From Pseudomonas sp. GM18 (lineage in GTDB: Bacteria; Pseudomonadota; Gammaproteobacteria; Pseudomonadales; Pseudomonadaceae): 64,000 nucleotides of DNA. The notes under the pieces were generated by a model. The model was given only the letters and a program-made list of their open reading frames with translations, was not told the origin of the DNA and made no database searches. The DNA lies in NCBI RefSeq assembly GCF_000282195.1, contig NZ_AKJT01000036.1, positions 78,666-142,665 on the forward strand, given 5' to 3'. The position numbers and the translations under genes were made by a program. Below are positions 53,554 through 61,938 of this stretch, piece by piece; within the stretch, counting starts at the first letter, position 1, and the number at the start of each line of letters is the position of its first letter.

Positions 53554-56499
53554 TCAACCGATCAGACACAACGCTGGTCGTCTATAGCCGTCACCATGGA
53601 GGCCATATGGAACGTTACCCCCGTGGGCCGGGGCTCCGGTAAGGTTGAAATAATAATGTGAGCCTCCGCCCCCATCCGCCACCCAAGCCCCATACAACGC
53701 ACTGGGGTGAGCTTGTATGAGCGGCCACCCCAGTAACGCTGCGACATTTCCTCCTTCTCGGGCATAAAGGTTATAGAACGCCAGCATTTCGTTCAGCGTG
53801 GCCAAGCGGCCGCCTCTTGCCTGGCAATAGTTGAATGCTTCTGGCCATGTCCGCCAGGTTGAGTCATTTTGCAGCAACGTTTTGATTCCGCTGACTGTTA
53901 CCGTGTAGAAAACCTGGACATCGTTTGCATCCCGGACATGGATTCTCGTAGAACCATTGGCTCTGCACGTCACTGTTCCACCCTGGCTGGTGACGCTGGC
54001 AACGTTGCTGTTTTCGGAAGTGTAGGCATAGGGTGGTCGACCTCCTGAGGCCGTTTGCGTGAAGATGGCTTCGGGTGGAACACTCGCTGGTGGGCGACCT
54101 TGTGCAACGATGAAGTTGACTAGATTGAGAGTTTTATTAGGGCCTGGGTTAAGCGCCGGTAGTATGGTCAACGTCCGGGCCGCTGATTCCGGCAATGTCC
54201 CGTAAGTCGCCTTCGCCGTATAGCTGTGAGCGCCCTGTGCTTGCCCCGTCAGGGTACGAGTCCAGCCACCTGTGGCGCCGACGGTGATTGTGGCTTGCAC
54301 AGCGCCCTTGTCACGCAGTTCGATCTTCTGATTGGCACTCGCCTTGCCGGTGAACACGAACGTGGTCGCGGTGGTGGAGGTGCCATTGGGAATTTCCGGA
54401 CCGCTGGCAGAATTACCTTTCACTGAGGTGATCGTCGGCGCCACGGCGGCGATTACCGTCAGCAGACGCACATTGGAGTAGGTCGCGGTGGGGTGATATA
54501 GCGATTTGAAATACAAACGGTGGCTGCCCTCCCCTACAGTGATCGTGCACTCCACGTCCCCCGTCGTCGCATGGGCAGTCGCCGCACCCTTGGACACCGC
54601 GCTCGGACCGCTGCCATCGAAAATCTCCACTTGTTGATCGTTGCTCGCCTTGCCCTTGAGTTTCAATGTGGTGCTGGTGGTGCTGTTGCCCTCCGGCACT
54701 TCAACGTTGTTCGCGTCCAGCACATTGACCAGCGTCGGCACGATCACGGCCACCACCGTCAGCTTGCGCACGTTGGAGAAAACGTAGTCGGGGTGATACC
54801 GCGACTGGGCATACAAGCGACGACCACCCACCGGTACGCTGATTGTGTGCTCCCAGATACCCGTCGTCGGGTTGGCGGTTGCTATGCCCTTGGACACCGC
54901 GCTCGGACCGCTGCCATCGAAGATCTCGACGGGCAGCCCCTTGCTGGCGAAGCCCTTCAGCTTCAGGACGGTGCTCACGGTCAGCCCGCCCTCCGGAACT
55001 TCCTTGCTGCCAGCGTCGGTTACGCTGCTCAACGTCGGAACCACCAGCTCCACCGCCTTGATGGTATAGGTGCGATCCGGAAACACCGTGGCCGTCGCCG
55101 GGTTGTTGCTCTCGTCCAGCGACGCCTTGAACTTGATCGTTAATGTAGAGCCGTGCCCGAGCAGCTTCAGGTAGCTGTTGACCAGAACCTTGGGCCAGAA
55201 GCCCTGGCTGACCCACGTGGCGTTGACCTTTGAGATCCCGCCACTCCAGACTTGCAGGTTGTGCGCCGTGCCGTCCGCTTTTTCCCCCTCCAGCCTCATC
55301 CACACTTGCTGGCCCGCTTTGATCAGCGTCCAGAGCAATGCGTGGATGGTCGCGTTGCTGGTGCCCAGTGCCATCACATCCAGCACGTTGTTGGCATCGG
55401 CCTCGACAATCTTCGGCGGGATCAGCGCCGTCGTCGGCAACGGCAGAATGTTCAGCGACAAGAGCAATGAGGGAGTGGTTATGCCGTTGTGTTCGATAAC
55501 GTAACTGACGGTCACGGTTTTGCCCAAGCTGTAGGCCAGCACCGAGCGTGGCACGACAAACTCCAGCCCGGCGCTGACCAGGCGTTGCGGGCTGGTGAAG
55601 GAGCCCGCCGCTGGCGTGCCGGTCGCGCCTTGCCACTTCACGGTCACCTTGTAGGTAGGCAGCAGCGAGCCTGGCGGCACCGCCACCCGGACATCCTGCA
55701 GGGTCGGGTTGAAATTGTTGCCTGTCTGGCCCTTGACGGTCGGGGCCAGCAGATTGAGACGGTTGGCGTGGATATCAAGATAGGTCGTCGCCGACTGATT
55801 TCCGTTGCCCAACTGATCGGTCACCGTGCATTTGACCGGTGTATTGGCGTTGTCGCCGATCTGCTGGAAATCAGCGGCGGTCAGGGTCAGCGTGATCGGC
55901 TTGGAAGGATCAGTGACGGTAAACGTGGTGTTCCAGGTACCCACATCCAGGCGAATCTCATCAAATGGCCGCGCGAAGCTGACGTTGAAGGTGACCAATA
56001 CCCCCGCCGCCGCTTCTGCGGGGCCGACGCCGTTGGCAACGATGTTGGGGGGAAAGACGATGGTGATGCCGGCCGGCGCGGGGTTACCGGGTGCCGGATC
56101 GTGGTACAGCACATCCAGTACCGGGGTCGAATCCTCGAAATTCCCGCTGGGCCGGGTGACCCGATAAAACAGCTGATTGACGCCGTTCACCAGCCTCCCC
56201 AGCGGCAGGTACAGGAGAATGCGCAGTTGCTCTTCTCCCGGCAGGATGACCTTGCTCACGGAAGTGGCTTTGCCGTTGGCCCACACTTCCACGGTGTCGA
56301 ATGCATCCAGCGTAAACGTTTTCAGCATCGTGACGGGATCAACCACCAGTGCCAGACCATTTGGCATCTGATAGATGGACTGGGGTATGCCGAGATGGGC
56401 GTATCCGGGCGGAAGCACCGTTTGTTTCGAGCCAGGGATGAACATGGGAACCAACAAAAGTCCGGCGCTGGCCTGTGCGGAATTGACGTTGATGCTCAT
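53554..56499 (-). CDS. large Ig-like repeat protein with C-type-lectin-like end
   Basis: A 981-residue beta-sandwich protein. About 1-275 contains a variable N-terminal region. About 275-480 matches the modules of the 57.5-kb protein (TPAAGSFTSP, SLGKTVTVSYV, LNILPLP, then HNLQVW). Three Ig-like repeats at about 485-585, 586-685 and 686-785 share EVPEGxxTxSTxLKLKG and EIFDGSGPSAVSKG. A Big2-like domain (about 793-870) leads to an invasin-like C-type-lectin end (about 876-981; WPEAFNYCQARGGRLATLNE and RRPALCLIG). No signal peptide is seen, so its export route is unclear. Adhesion or binding is inferred. Confidence 0.85.
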   Translation of the reverse strand: MSINVNSAQASAGLLLVPMFIPGSKQTVLPPGYAHLGIPQSIYQMPNGLALVVDPVTMLKTFTLDAFDTVEVWANGKATSVSKVILPGEEQLRILLYLPLGRLVNGVNQLFYRVTRPSGNFEDSTPVLDVLYHDPAPGNPAPAGITIVFPPNIVANGVGPAEAAAGVLVTFNVSFARPFDEIRLDVGTWNTTFTVTDPSKPITLTLTAADFQQIGDNANTPVKCTVTDQLGNGNQSATTYLDIHANRLNLLAPTVKGQTGNNFNPTLQDVRVAVPPGSLLPTYKVTVKWQGATGTPAAGSFTSPQRLVSAGLEFVVPRSVLAYSLGKTVTVSYVIEHNGITTPSLLLSLNILPLPTTALIPPKIVEADANNVLDVMALGTSNATIHALLWTLIKAGQQVWMRLEGEKADGTAHNLQVWSGGISKVNATWVSQGFWPKVLVNSYLKLLGHGSTLTIKFKASLDESNNPATATVFPDRTYTIKAVELVVPTLSSVTDAGSKEVPEGGLTVSTVLKLKGFASKGLPVEIFDGSGPSAVSKGIATANPTTGIWEHTISVPVGGRRLYAQSRYHPDYVFSNVRKLTVVAVIVPTLVNVLDANNVEVPEGNSTTSTTLKLKGKASNDQQVEIFDGSGPSAVSKGAATAHATTGDVECTITVGEGSHRLYFKSLYHPTATYSNVRLLTVIAAVAPTITSVKGNSASGPEIPNGTSTTATTFVFTGKASANQKIELRDKGAVQATITVGATGGWTRTLTGQAQGAHSYTAKATYGTLPESAARTLTILPALNPGPNKTLNLVNFIVAQGRPPASVPPEAIFTQTASGGRPPYAYTSENSNVASVTSQGGTVTCRANGSTRIHVRDANDVQVFYTVTVSGIKTLLQNDSTWRTWPEAFNYCQARGGRLATLNEMLAFYNLYAREGGNVAALLGWPLIQAHPSALYGAWVADGGGGSHYYFNLTGAPAHGGNVPYGLHGDGYRRPALCLIG

Positions 56500-56654
56500 C
56501 TTTTTCTCCTGGTGCGTTGTGCCTGAGTCATTTCGGGATCAAGCCTCATCACACCGCGAAAGGAGAAAACCGGCTACTGTCAGATCTGACAGGTGACGGT
56601 GGCTTTACGACGAGCGGTCATGTGCGATGGTTTTTCAGGATTTTCGCAAGGCAC

Positions 56655-56685
56655 AAAAAAACGGCCTGTGAAGGGCCGTTTTCGG
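56655..56685 (-). terminator. rho-independent terminator after DUF6124 copy 2
   Basis: On the minus strand AACGGCC-CTTCACA-GGCCGTTTTTTT is a strong hairpin with a T-run. It lies about 95 bases after the stop of the DUF6124 gene, and separates it from the large Ig-lectin gene. Confidence 0.88.
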
Positions 56686-56722
56686 TTGCAACGGAGTCAG
56701 ATGCCAGTCAGTGCGTTCACCT

Positions 56723-56760
56723 TTCCTGTGGCGAGGGAGCTTGCTCCCTCGCCACAGGAA
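56723..56760. repeat. perfect 38-bp REP palindrome
   Basis: TTCCTGTGGCGAGGGAGC-TT and its complement form 18-base arms with a 2-base centre. It is a common Pseudomonas REP core, placed directly after DUF6124 copy 2. Confidence 0.88.
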
Positions 56761-56778
56761 TCAGCGTTTGACCTCAAG

Positions 56779-57159
56779 TTACAGGGCCGGATCGGCCTTC
56801 AGCTCCAGACTATCCAGCGCCCGACTCACCGCCAGCTCACCGAACATGATGAGCTGCGCGACGCCCAGTATCGTATTGCGCTGCGGCCCCTGCAGAAACC
56901 CGGCACAGTCACTGGCGATCACCTTGGCCGAGGCAAAGGACTCGCAGGCATTGGCCAGTAACTCTTCGATGTCGATGTTGGGGGCGACGGTGTAAATCGT
57001 GCTCGGTTTGCGCGGGGGCTGTTTGGCGCCGTCGGGGTCGGACGGTTTGAGGTAGTGATCGAGGGCGCGCTCGGCGGCTTCGTTGAGCTTTTTGGGATCG
57101 AGGGGATCGTAGGGGGAAACGTCGTCACTTTCTGGCGGGTTAGGTGTGGCTTTGAACAT
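56779..57159 (-). CDS. DUF6124-family protein under a C4-like RNA (copy 2)
   Basis: A 126-residue DUF6124 protein, almost identical to copy 1 from PSTIYTVAPNIDIEELLANA to the end. Differences cluster in the N-terminus and in an inserted DPDGAKQP-type linker near residue 45. Start ATG 57159 has CGGAG upstream, and a b' pairing site (AGGTATAA) ends 2 bases before that. It closes the second Ig-protein/C4/DUF6124 unit. Function unknown. Confidence 0.87.
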   Translation of the reverse strand: MFKATPNPPESDDVSPYDPLDPKKLNEAAERALDHYLKPSDPDGAKQPPRKPSTIYTVAPNIDIEELLANACESFASAKVIASDCAGFLQGPQRNTILGVAQLIMFGELAVSRALDSLELKADPAL

Positions 57160-57171
57160 GGTGAATCTCCG

Positions 57172-57212
57172 TTATACCTGATGGAACCACCAGTACCTGT
57201 CGCTAAACAAGT
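57172..57212 (-). promoter_or_regulatory. downstream C4 target sites a'2 and b'2 (copy 2)
   Basis: On the minus strand TTAGCGA (57206-57200, in hairpin ACTTG-TTTAGCGA-CAGGT) and AGGTATAA (57179-57172) precede the CGGAG of DUF6124. They complement the a (TCGCTAA) and b (CTTATACCT) segments of the adjacent C4-like RNA. The b' sequence differs from copy 1. Confidence 0.78.
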
Positions 57213-57214
57213 AA

Positions 57215-57295
57215 GGGTGGCGGCTGTACGCAGGTTAGCGAACCGAGAGGTATAAGACCCGGCAGGCCCGAGGGCCTCCCGCGCACAGCCACCAT
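57215..57295 (-). ncRNA. C4-type antisense RNA (copy 2)
   Basis: Same fold as copy 1. Closing stem GGTGGCTGT/ACAGCCGCC (one G-U wobble where copy 1 has C-G). Second hairpin AGGCC-CUCG-GGCCU, with compensatory changes relative to copy 1. Third stem CCGGG/CTCGG encloses b CTTATACCT (57256-57248) beside a TCGCTAA (57241-57235). The b segment has changed fully from copy 1, in step with its own flanking targets. Same strand as the following DUF6124 gene. Confidence 0.88.
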
Positions 57296-57345
57296 ATCGA
57301 AACTGCAGACATGGAATGCCTGCAATATGACGGAGCGTTGTTGCG

Positions 57346-57368
57346 CTTATACCTGTTCAGGTCGCTAA
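57346..57368 (-). promoter_or_regulatory. upstream C4 target sites a'1 and b'1 (copy 2)
   Basis: On the minus strand TTAGCGA (57368-57362) then AGGTATAAG (57354-57346). The latter is complementary to the b segment of the C4-like RNA over 9 of 9 bases, the former to a over 7 of 7. Confidence 0.78.
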
Positions 57369-57405
57369 ACCCGATCGCTGATTGGCAGCGATGCGGAAAC
57401 GATAA

Positions 57406-57476
57406 AGACCAGGCCCAAAGCGCACAAGCCGGCGGATTCTGGCGCAGTCGTAGGCAACGGCGCAAGGATCTGTAGC
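57406..57476 (-). promoter_or_regulatory. conserved 5' element of the C4-DUF6124 unit (copy 2)
   Basis: Almost identical to 53305-53366 of copy 1 (plus strand core GCCGGCGGATTCTGGCGCAG). It lies just after the stop of the smaller Ig gene and may contain the promoter of the C4-DUF6124 transcript. Confidence 0.6.
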
Positions 57477-57548
57477 TTTCAGGAAGTAACGCTAAACACC
57501 ATTAAACACTGCACGTCGAATACCAAAAACCTCTCGCCCCTTCTCTGG

Positions 57549-59033
57549 TCAACGAGTGTCCTTGATAGTGTATTCCTGCGCATTGAAATCCGTCCTGGCC
57601 GCCGAACCAGGCACCTGATCCATGTACACCGAGAACACGATAGACAATTTGCTCCCGGGCATGAGCGCCAGCAGATAGCCAGATTGGATGATCGTGCTGT
57701 AACTACCAGCCGTAACCCATGCTCGATGAACCGCGTTGCGCGTGTCTGTCCATAGAGTGAGGTTATGCTCGGCGCCGCTGGTATTGCGGCCCATCAACAT
57801 CAACGACACTCGTTGTCCGGTCAGGATATGTGGCCAGATGCCAAACCGCAGGGTCGCTCCGGCAATGACGTCCTTCAGATCAAGCTCGGTTGTACCGTTC
57901 GCTTCGGCAATCACCGGGGAAACGAGCGAGGCCTTCGGGATAGGCAGAACATTTAACGGCCAGGGCGGTGAAGTAACTGGCGCCGATGAGCCACGCGTGT
58001 AGGTGAACGAGATACCCGCCGCCTTGCCGATGCTGAAAGGCACCAATGGAACGGGCAACGGTATTTTCATGGGCATGGCGCCCACCGGGACAGGGCTTGT
58101 GGTGCGCGAACCCGCCGCCGGCGTGCCTGACTCGGCAGTCCAGGTCACACTGACCAGATCGGTAGACTCACTCGCATAATTCAAGACAGCGGTCAAATGT
58201 GTCGTTGCGTTAATCGGGTTCAAATTGGCGTCATCTAGCGCTTCCTCGATCGTCACTTCCCGGCTTACCACTGCGCTCGTCAGGACGATGTAGTTTCGAT
58301 GGGCTAACGGCTGGGCAAGGGACGGATCCTGACTCCCTTGCAGCCCCACCATTAACTTCAGGGTCAGTACGCTGCGGTCCTTGAGCCCGTGCAGGGCAGT
58401 GGCGGAGTGGCTTCGCTCGTAGTAACCGAAACGGTTGAATTGATCGGTGATGACATCGCTCGGCGGTTTCCAATACTCCTCATCGAAAACGCTGTCATCG
58501 GCGTTGGTGCCTGTAAGCCGCAGCCAGAGGTATTGGCCCCGACCACCCAAGGGCCACGCGTTGATTCGGAGGATAAAGTCGGTCAGGCCCTTGACGTCCA
58601 GCATCGGACCTTCCCCGGACTGTTCTGCCTGGGTGATGAAGGGACGAGGCCAATCGCGTTGCGCCAGAGGCAGCACGTACACCACCTGTGGCTCTGAAGT
58701 CACGGGGGCAGCGGTGCCGCGAATGATGGTGTAAGTCACCATCACCGTGTTGCCCAGATTGAAGATCACCAGCGAATTAGGGAGTCGACTCACCAGCGGC
58801 CGGGTGCTACCGGCGTTGATGAAAGCCGTGGTGAGAGAGCCGTTTGGTCCGGAGCCCGGAGCACCTGTCCAGGTCACACTCACCTGATCGGCGTCCTGCA
58901 ACGCCGGATCGGTCACCTCGATCATGAGGGTGTTCCTCACGTCCACCGGATTGAGGAGGGACTGATTAGCGCTTTCCTGGATGACAGGAGGCGGTGGGCT
59001 GCCGGCGTTCACTGTGGCGGTAGCGATGTTCAT
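57549..59033 (-). CDS. Ig-like module protein, shorter paralogue
   Basis: A 494-residue beta-rich protein made of two tandem units of about 240 residues. Each unit has a VSVTW-type strand, a Gly/Pro-rich loop and a YVLPLAQ or NVLPIPK strand. A second domain follows (GQYLWLRLTGTN in unit 1; GQRVSLMLMGRN with EHNLTLW in unit 2). Unit 2 matches about residues 275-500 of the 981-residue protein. No signal peptide, lectin end or EVPEG-type repeats. Start ATG 59033 has AGGGA upstream. First gene of the second unit; function unknown. Confidence 0.83.
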   Translation of the reverse strand: MNIATATVNAGSPPPPVIQESANQSLLNPVDVRNTLMIEVTDPALQDADQVSVTWTGAPGSGPNGSLTTAFINAGSTRPLVSRLPNSLVIFNLGNTVMVTYTIIRGTAAPVTSEPQVVYVLPLAQRDWPRPFITQAEQSGEGPMLDVKGLTDFILRINAWPLGGRGQYLWLRLTGTNADDSVFDEEYWKPPSDVITDQFNRFGYYERSHSATALHGLKDRSVLTLKLMVGLQGSQDPSLAQPLAHRNYIVLTSAVVSREVTIEEALDDANLNPINATTHLTAVLNYASESTDLVSVTWTAESGTPAAGSRTTSPVPVGAMPMKIPLPVPLVPFSIGKAAGISFTYTRGSSAPVTSPPWPLNVLPIPKASLVSPVIAEANGTTELDLKDVIAGATLRFGIWPHILTGQRVSLMLMGRNTSGAEHNLTLWTDTRNAVHRAWVTAGSYSTIIQSGYLLALMPGSKLSIVFSVYMDQVPGSAARTDFNAQEYTIKDTR

Positions 59034-59171
59034 TGTTCTGTCCCTGTGCATGATCGATCCGGCCCCCGAAAGAGCATTGAATGAATCACACACCGACGTA
59101 CGGGTACGCGCTACTGTCAGAACTTATAGGTGAGTGGCTGTTTCAGACGAACGGTGCGGCGCGGTTTCGCC

Positions 59172-60095
59172 TTACACAGCCGGAATATCCAGCGAGGCCG
59201 ACATGAACTGGCTGATCCGCGACCGCAGCCATTTCTCGGCAGGATCGTTGTCATGCACCCCGCTCCAGGCCATCGACAGTTGCGCGGCGTCGATGGGGAA
59301 CGGCGGATCTTCGGCGCGCAAACCACAACCCTCAACCAACGCACACGCGGCGTAATCCGGCACGGTGGCGATCATCTCCGTGCCGACGAGCAACGCGCGC
59401 AAACCACTGAATTGCGGCACGCCCAGCACCACGCGGCGGGTGCGGCCGACCTTGGCCAGGTCGAGGTCGATGTTGCCGCTCAAGTCTCCGGAGAACGACA
59501 CCATCGCATGTGGACGGGCGCAGTATTCGTCGAGAGTCAGAGGCCCCGGGCGGTCATCGCCACGCAGGACTTTGCAGGGGATGTCCCGCAGTTTCTTGCG
59601 CTTGGCATTGGCTGGCAGGTCGGTGGTGTAGCTCACGCCCACCGAGATTTCCCCCGACGCCAGCAACGCCGGCATCAGCAGATAGTTGGCGCGACGCACC
59701 ACGACCACGATCCCCGGCGCCTCTTCCTGCAACTGGCGCAGCAACGGTGGAAACAGCCCGAACTCGGCATCGTCCGACAGCCCGATGCGAAACACATCGC
59801 AGCTGCTGGCCGGCTCGAACTCTTTGGCGCGGCTGACCGCCCCCGAGATGGTGTCCATGGCCGGTTGCAGCTCCTTGAGAATCGCCAGCGCCCGCGCCGT
59901 CGGTTCCATGCCGCGACCGTTGCGCAGCAACAACGGATCGTCGAACAAATCACGCAACCGGCCCAGCGCGGCGCTCACTGCTGGTTGGCCCATGAACAGC
60001 TTTTCGGCGACGCGGGTCAGGTTTTTTTCGAACATCAGCGCTTCGAAAATCACCAGCAGGTTCATGTCGACGCGGCGCAGATCATTACGGTTCAT
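59172..60095 (-). CDS. LysR-family regulator (NodD/NahR-like type)
   Basis: A 307-residue LysR regulator. The HTH is DLRRVDMNLLVIFEALM to GQPAVSAALGRLRDLF. The LLRNGRGMEPTARA wing and the late PFPIDAAQLSMAWSGVHDND end are typical of the PA2206/NodD/NahR branch. Start ATG 60095 follows AAGGGA; GTG 60101 is possible. The likely target genes are not clear from position. A possible 35-residue peptide gene precedes it. Confidence 0.92.
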   Translation of the reverse strand: MNRNDLRRVDMNLLVIFEALMFEKNLTRVAEKLFMGQPAVSAALGRLRDLFDDPLLLRNGRGMEPTARALAILKELQPAMDTISGAVSRAKEFEPASSCDVFRIGLSDDAEFGLFPPLLRQLQEEAPGIVVVVRRANYLLMPALLASGEISVGVSYTTDLPANAKRKKLRDIPCKVLRGDDRPGPLTLDEYCARPHAMVSFSGDLSGNIDLDLAKVGRTRRVVLGVPQFSGLRALLVGTEMIATVPDYAACALVEGCGLRAEDPPFPIDAAQLSMAWSGVHDNDPAEKWLRSRISQFMSASLDIPAV

Positions 60096-60116
60096 GGGCA
60101 CGGTTCCCTTTTGTGT

Positions 60117-60224
60117 TCAGCCAGGCGCAAGTGTGTCGGACTTTACTCGATCATCGGTACTTTCGCAGCTCAGAGCCAATGCCAGGCCAAATCCGCCAAG
60201 CAGGCAAACGCGGGAATGCTTCAT
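60117..60224 (-). CDS. possible 35-residue membrane or exported peptide
   Basis: The frame MKHSRVCLLGGFGLALAL then SCESTDDRVKSDTLAPG starts 22 codons of hydrophobic or basic sequence after AAGGG. A hydrophobic stretch at about 7-18 could be a signal or membrane segment; SC could be a poor lipobox. Small size makes chance possible. Confidence 0.3.
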   Translation of the reverse strand: MKHSRVCLLGGFGLALALSCESTDDRVKSDTLAPG

Positions 60225-60513
60225 GAGATCACCCTTGCCTGAGCCAGAAAAAGCAGCCCTGCCCAGGCCGCTGCACGTCGTCAATCTTGCATGACCATGC
60301 ATCGGCGCGAATTGCAGCGATGTGCTCAGTTGGCGCATTTTCACCCTTAAGCCTGACTACGGAATTAACAACGTTTAACTCGCAAGCCAAAGCCCTCGCG
60401 ACCAAAAATGAAGCCTTCTGCGCAGACCTCTTTTTTTAGAGTTTTTAGAAAAAGAAACGTGCTGACCCACCGTGCAGCGCAACCGCGCGCGCCCATCGAC
60501 ACGGACATTGGCC
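60225..60513. other. gene-poor stretch between LysR and AraC genes
   Basis: No supported gene lies here. The region is AT-rich around 60430-60450 (TTTTTTTAGAGTTTTTAG), possibly a promoter for the AraC gene or a weak terminator. Confidence 0.4.
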
Positions 60514-60978
60514 ATGGCTCATTTTCAGCAAACCGCGATCAGTGCGCGTGCCACTGAAACACGAAAAAAAGCCACGGGCGGCCTGAGTCCCTGGCGTGAA
60601 ACCCTCGTCAAGCAGTTGATCCTCGATAACCTCGGTGAACCCCTGGAAGTGACGGAACTGGCACGGGCCTGTGCCCTGTCGCGAAGTCATTTTTCCCGGG
60701 CGTTCAAGTGCAGCACCGGTGTTTCACCGCAGGACTGGATCCGACAGCAACGCATCGTCCGGGCCAAGCAGTTGATCCAGAACACGGACATGACGCTGAC
60801 GCAAATCAGCCTGGAATGTGGCTTCTGCGATCAGGCACACTTCTCTCATATCTTTACCCGCAGCGAAGGCATTACACCGTTTGCCTGGCGCTGTCGGGCC
60901 CTGCGTACCCTACCCTATCCCGAGATCAAAAGATCGCAGCCTTCTGCAGCTCCTGCGGGTGTTCACATCACCTTGTAA
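60514..60978 (+). CDS. short AraC-family regulator with REP-encoded C-terminus
   Basis: A 154-residue protein that is essentially the AraC DNA-binding domain. First HTH is EVTELARACALSRSHFSRAF; the second is TLTQISLECGFCDQAHFSH followed by IFTRSEGITPFAWR. There is no sensing domain. The last 18 residues (EIKRSQPSAAPAGVHITL) are encoded by a REP-type sequence that starts at about 60924, so the natural end has been replaced. Start at ATG 60514 is likely but a GTG at 60472 is in frame; neither has a strong ribosome-binding site. Confidence 0.85.
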   Translation: MAHFQQTAISARATETRKKATGGLSPWRETLVKQLILDNLGEPLEVTELARACALSRSHFSRAFKCSTGVSPQDWIRQQRIVRAKQLIQNTDMTLTQISLECGFCDQAHFSHIFTRSEGITPFAWRCRALRTLPYPEIKRSQPSAAPAGVHITL

Positions 60979-61086
60979 GCGCTGGCGCAGCCTGCAAATG
61001 AACAGCAAAGATCGCAGCCCTCGCCAACGCCCACAGACGTTCACTTAACGCTGTAGGAGCTGGCGCAGCCTGCGATCTTTTGATTT
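60924..61086. repeat. REP/REPIN pair overlapping the AraC gene end
   Basis: GATCAAAAGATCGCAGCC (about 60924-60941) and its inverse GCAGCCTGCGATCTTTTGAT (about 61064-61083) flank a third partial copy (AAAGATCGCAGCC at about 61007). All carry the CTCCTGC or GTAGGAGCTG arms of a common Pseudomonas REP. One arm lies inside the AraC coding sequence. Confidence 0.8.
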
Positions 61087-61089
61087 TGA

Positions 61090-61914
61090 TCAGCCCTTGA
61101 TGAACGCCAGCAGATCTTCGTTGAGTTGATCCTTGTGGGTATCGGTCAGGCCGTGTGGAGCTCCCGGATAGACCTTCAATGTGGAGCCTTTGACCAGCTT
61201 CGCCGAGGCGATGCCGGCGGCTTCGATCGGCACCACCTGGTCGTCGTCGCCATGCACCACGAGGGTCGGTACGTCGAACTTCTTCAGGTCTTCGGTGAAG
61301 TCGGTTTCAGAGAATGCCTTGATGCAGTCGTACGCGTTCTTGTGACCGGAGGCCATGCCCTGCAGCCAGAACCAGTCGATCATGCCTTGCGAGGGTTTGG
61401 CGCCCGGCCGGTTGAAACCGAAGAACGGACCGCTGGCCAGATCCTTGTACAGTTGCGAACGGTCGACCAAGGACGCCTGGCGAATACCGTCGAACACTTC
61501 CATTGGCAGGCCGCCGGGGTTGGCCTCGGTCTTGAGCATCAGCGGCGGCACCGAAGAAATCAGCCCGGCCTTGGCCACGCGACCGGTGCCGTGACGACCG
61601 ATATAGCGTGCCACCTCGCCACCGCCGGTGGAGAAGCCGAACAGCACGGCGTTTTGCAGATCCAGGTGCTCGATCAACTGCGCCAGGTCATCGGCGTAGG
61701 TGTCCATTTCGTTGCCGAACCATGGCTGGCTCGAACGCCCGTGACCCCGGCGGTCATGGGCGATGACCCGGTAGCCTTTGGAGGCCAGGAAGATCATCTG
61801 CGACTCCCAACTGTCGGCATTCAACGGCCAACCGTGGCTGAAGACGATCGGCTGACCGGTGCCCCAGTCCTTGTAGTAAATCTCGGTGCCGTCTCGGGTG
61901 GTGAAGGTGCTCAT
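61090..61914 (-). CDS. alpha/beta hydrolase (arylesterase / non-heme haloperoxidase type)
   Basis: A 274-residue cytosolic enzyme. It contains [12 protein letters not shown] (oxyanion region), [13 protein letters not shown], the nucleophile motif [19 protein letters not shown] (catalytic Asp) and PGAPHGL (catalytic His). Matches the arylesterase/perhydrolase family, whose members hydrolyse esters and can form peracids. It precedes the flavodoxin-like gene's end by 24 bases but is read after it, so both probably share a transcript. Confidence 0.93.
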   Translation of the reverse strand: MSTFTTRDGTEIYYKDWGTGQPIVFSHGWPLNADSWESQMIFLASKGYRVIAHDRRGHGRSSQPWFGNEMDTYADDLAQLIEHLDLQNAVLFGFSTGGGEVARYIGRHGTGRVAKAGLISSVPPLMLKTEANPGGLPMEVFDGIRQASLVDRSQLYKDLASGPFFGFNRPGAKPSQGMIDWFWLQGMASGHKNAYDCIKAFSETDFTEDLKKFDVPTLVVHGDDDQVVPIEAAGIASAKLVKGSTLKVYPGAPHGLTDTHKDQLNEDLLAFIKG

Positions 61915-61938
61915 TTTGATTCTCCTGATGCATGGGGT

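Noticed and set aside
53554..53880. Lectin-like end as variable region of a diversity-generating retroelement
   Set aside because: No reverse transcriptase, no template repeat and no nearby duplicate of this end were found.
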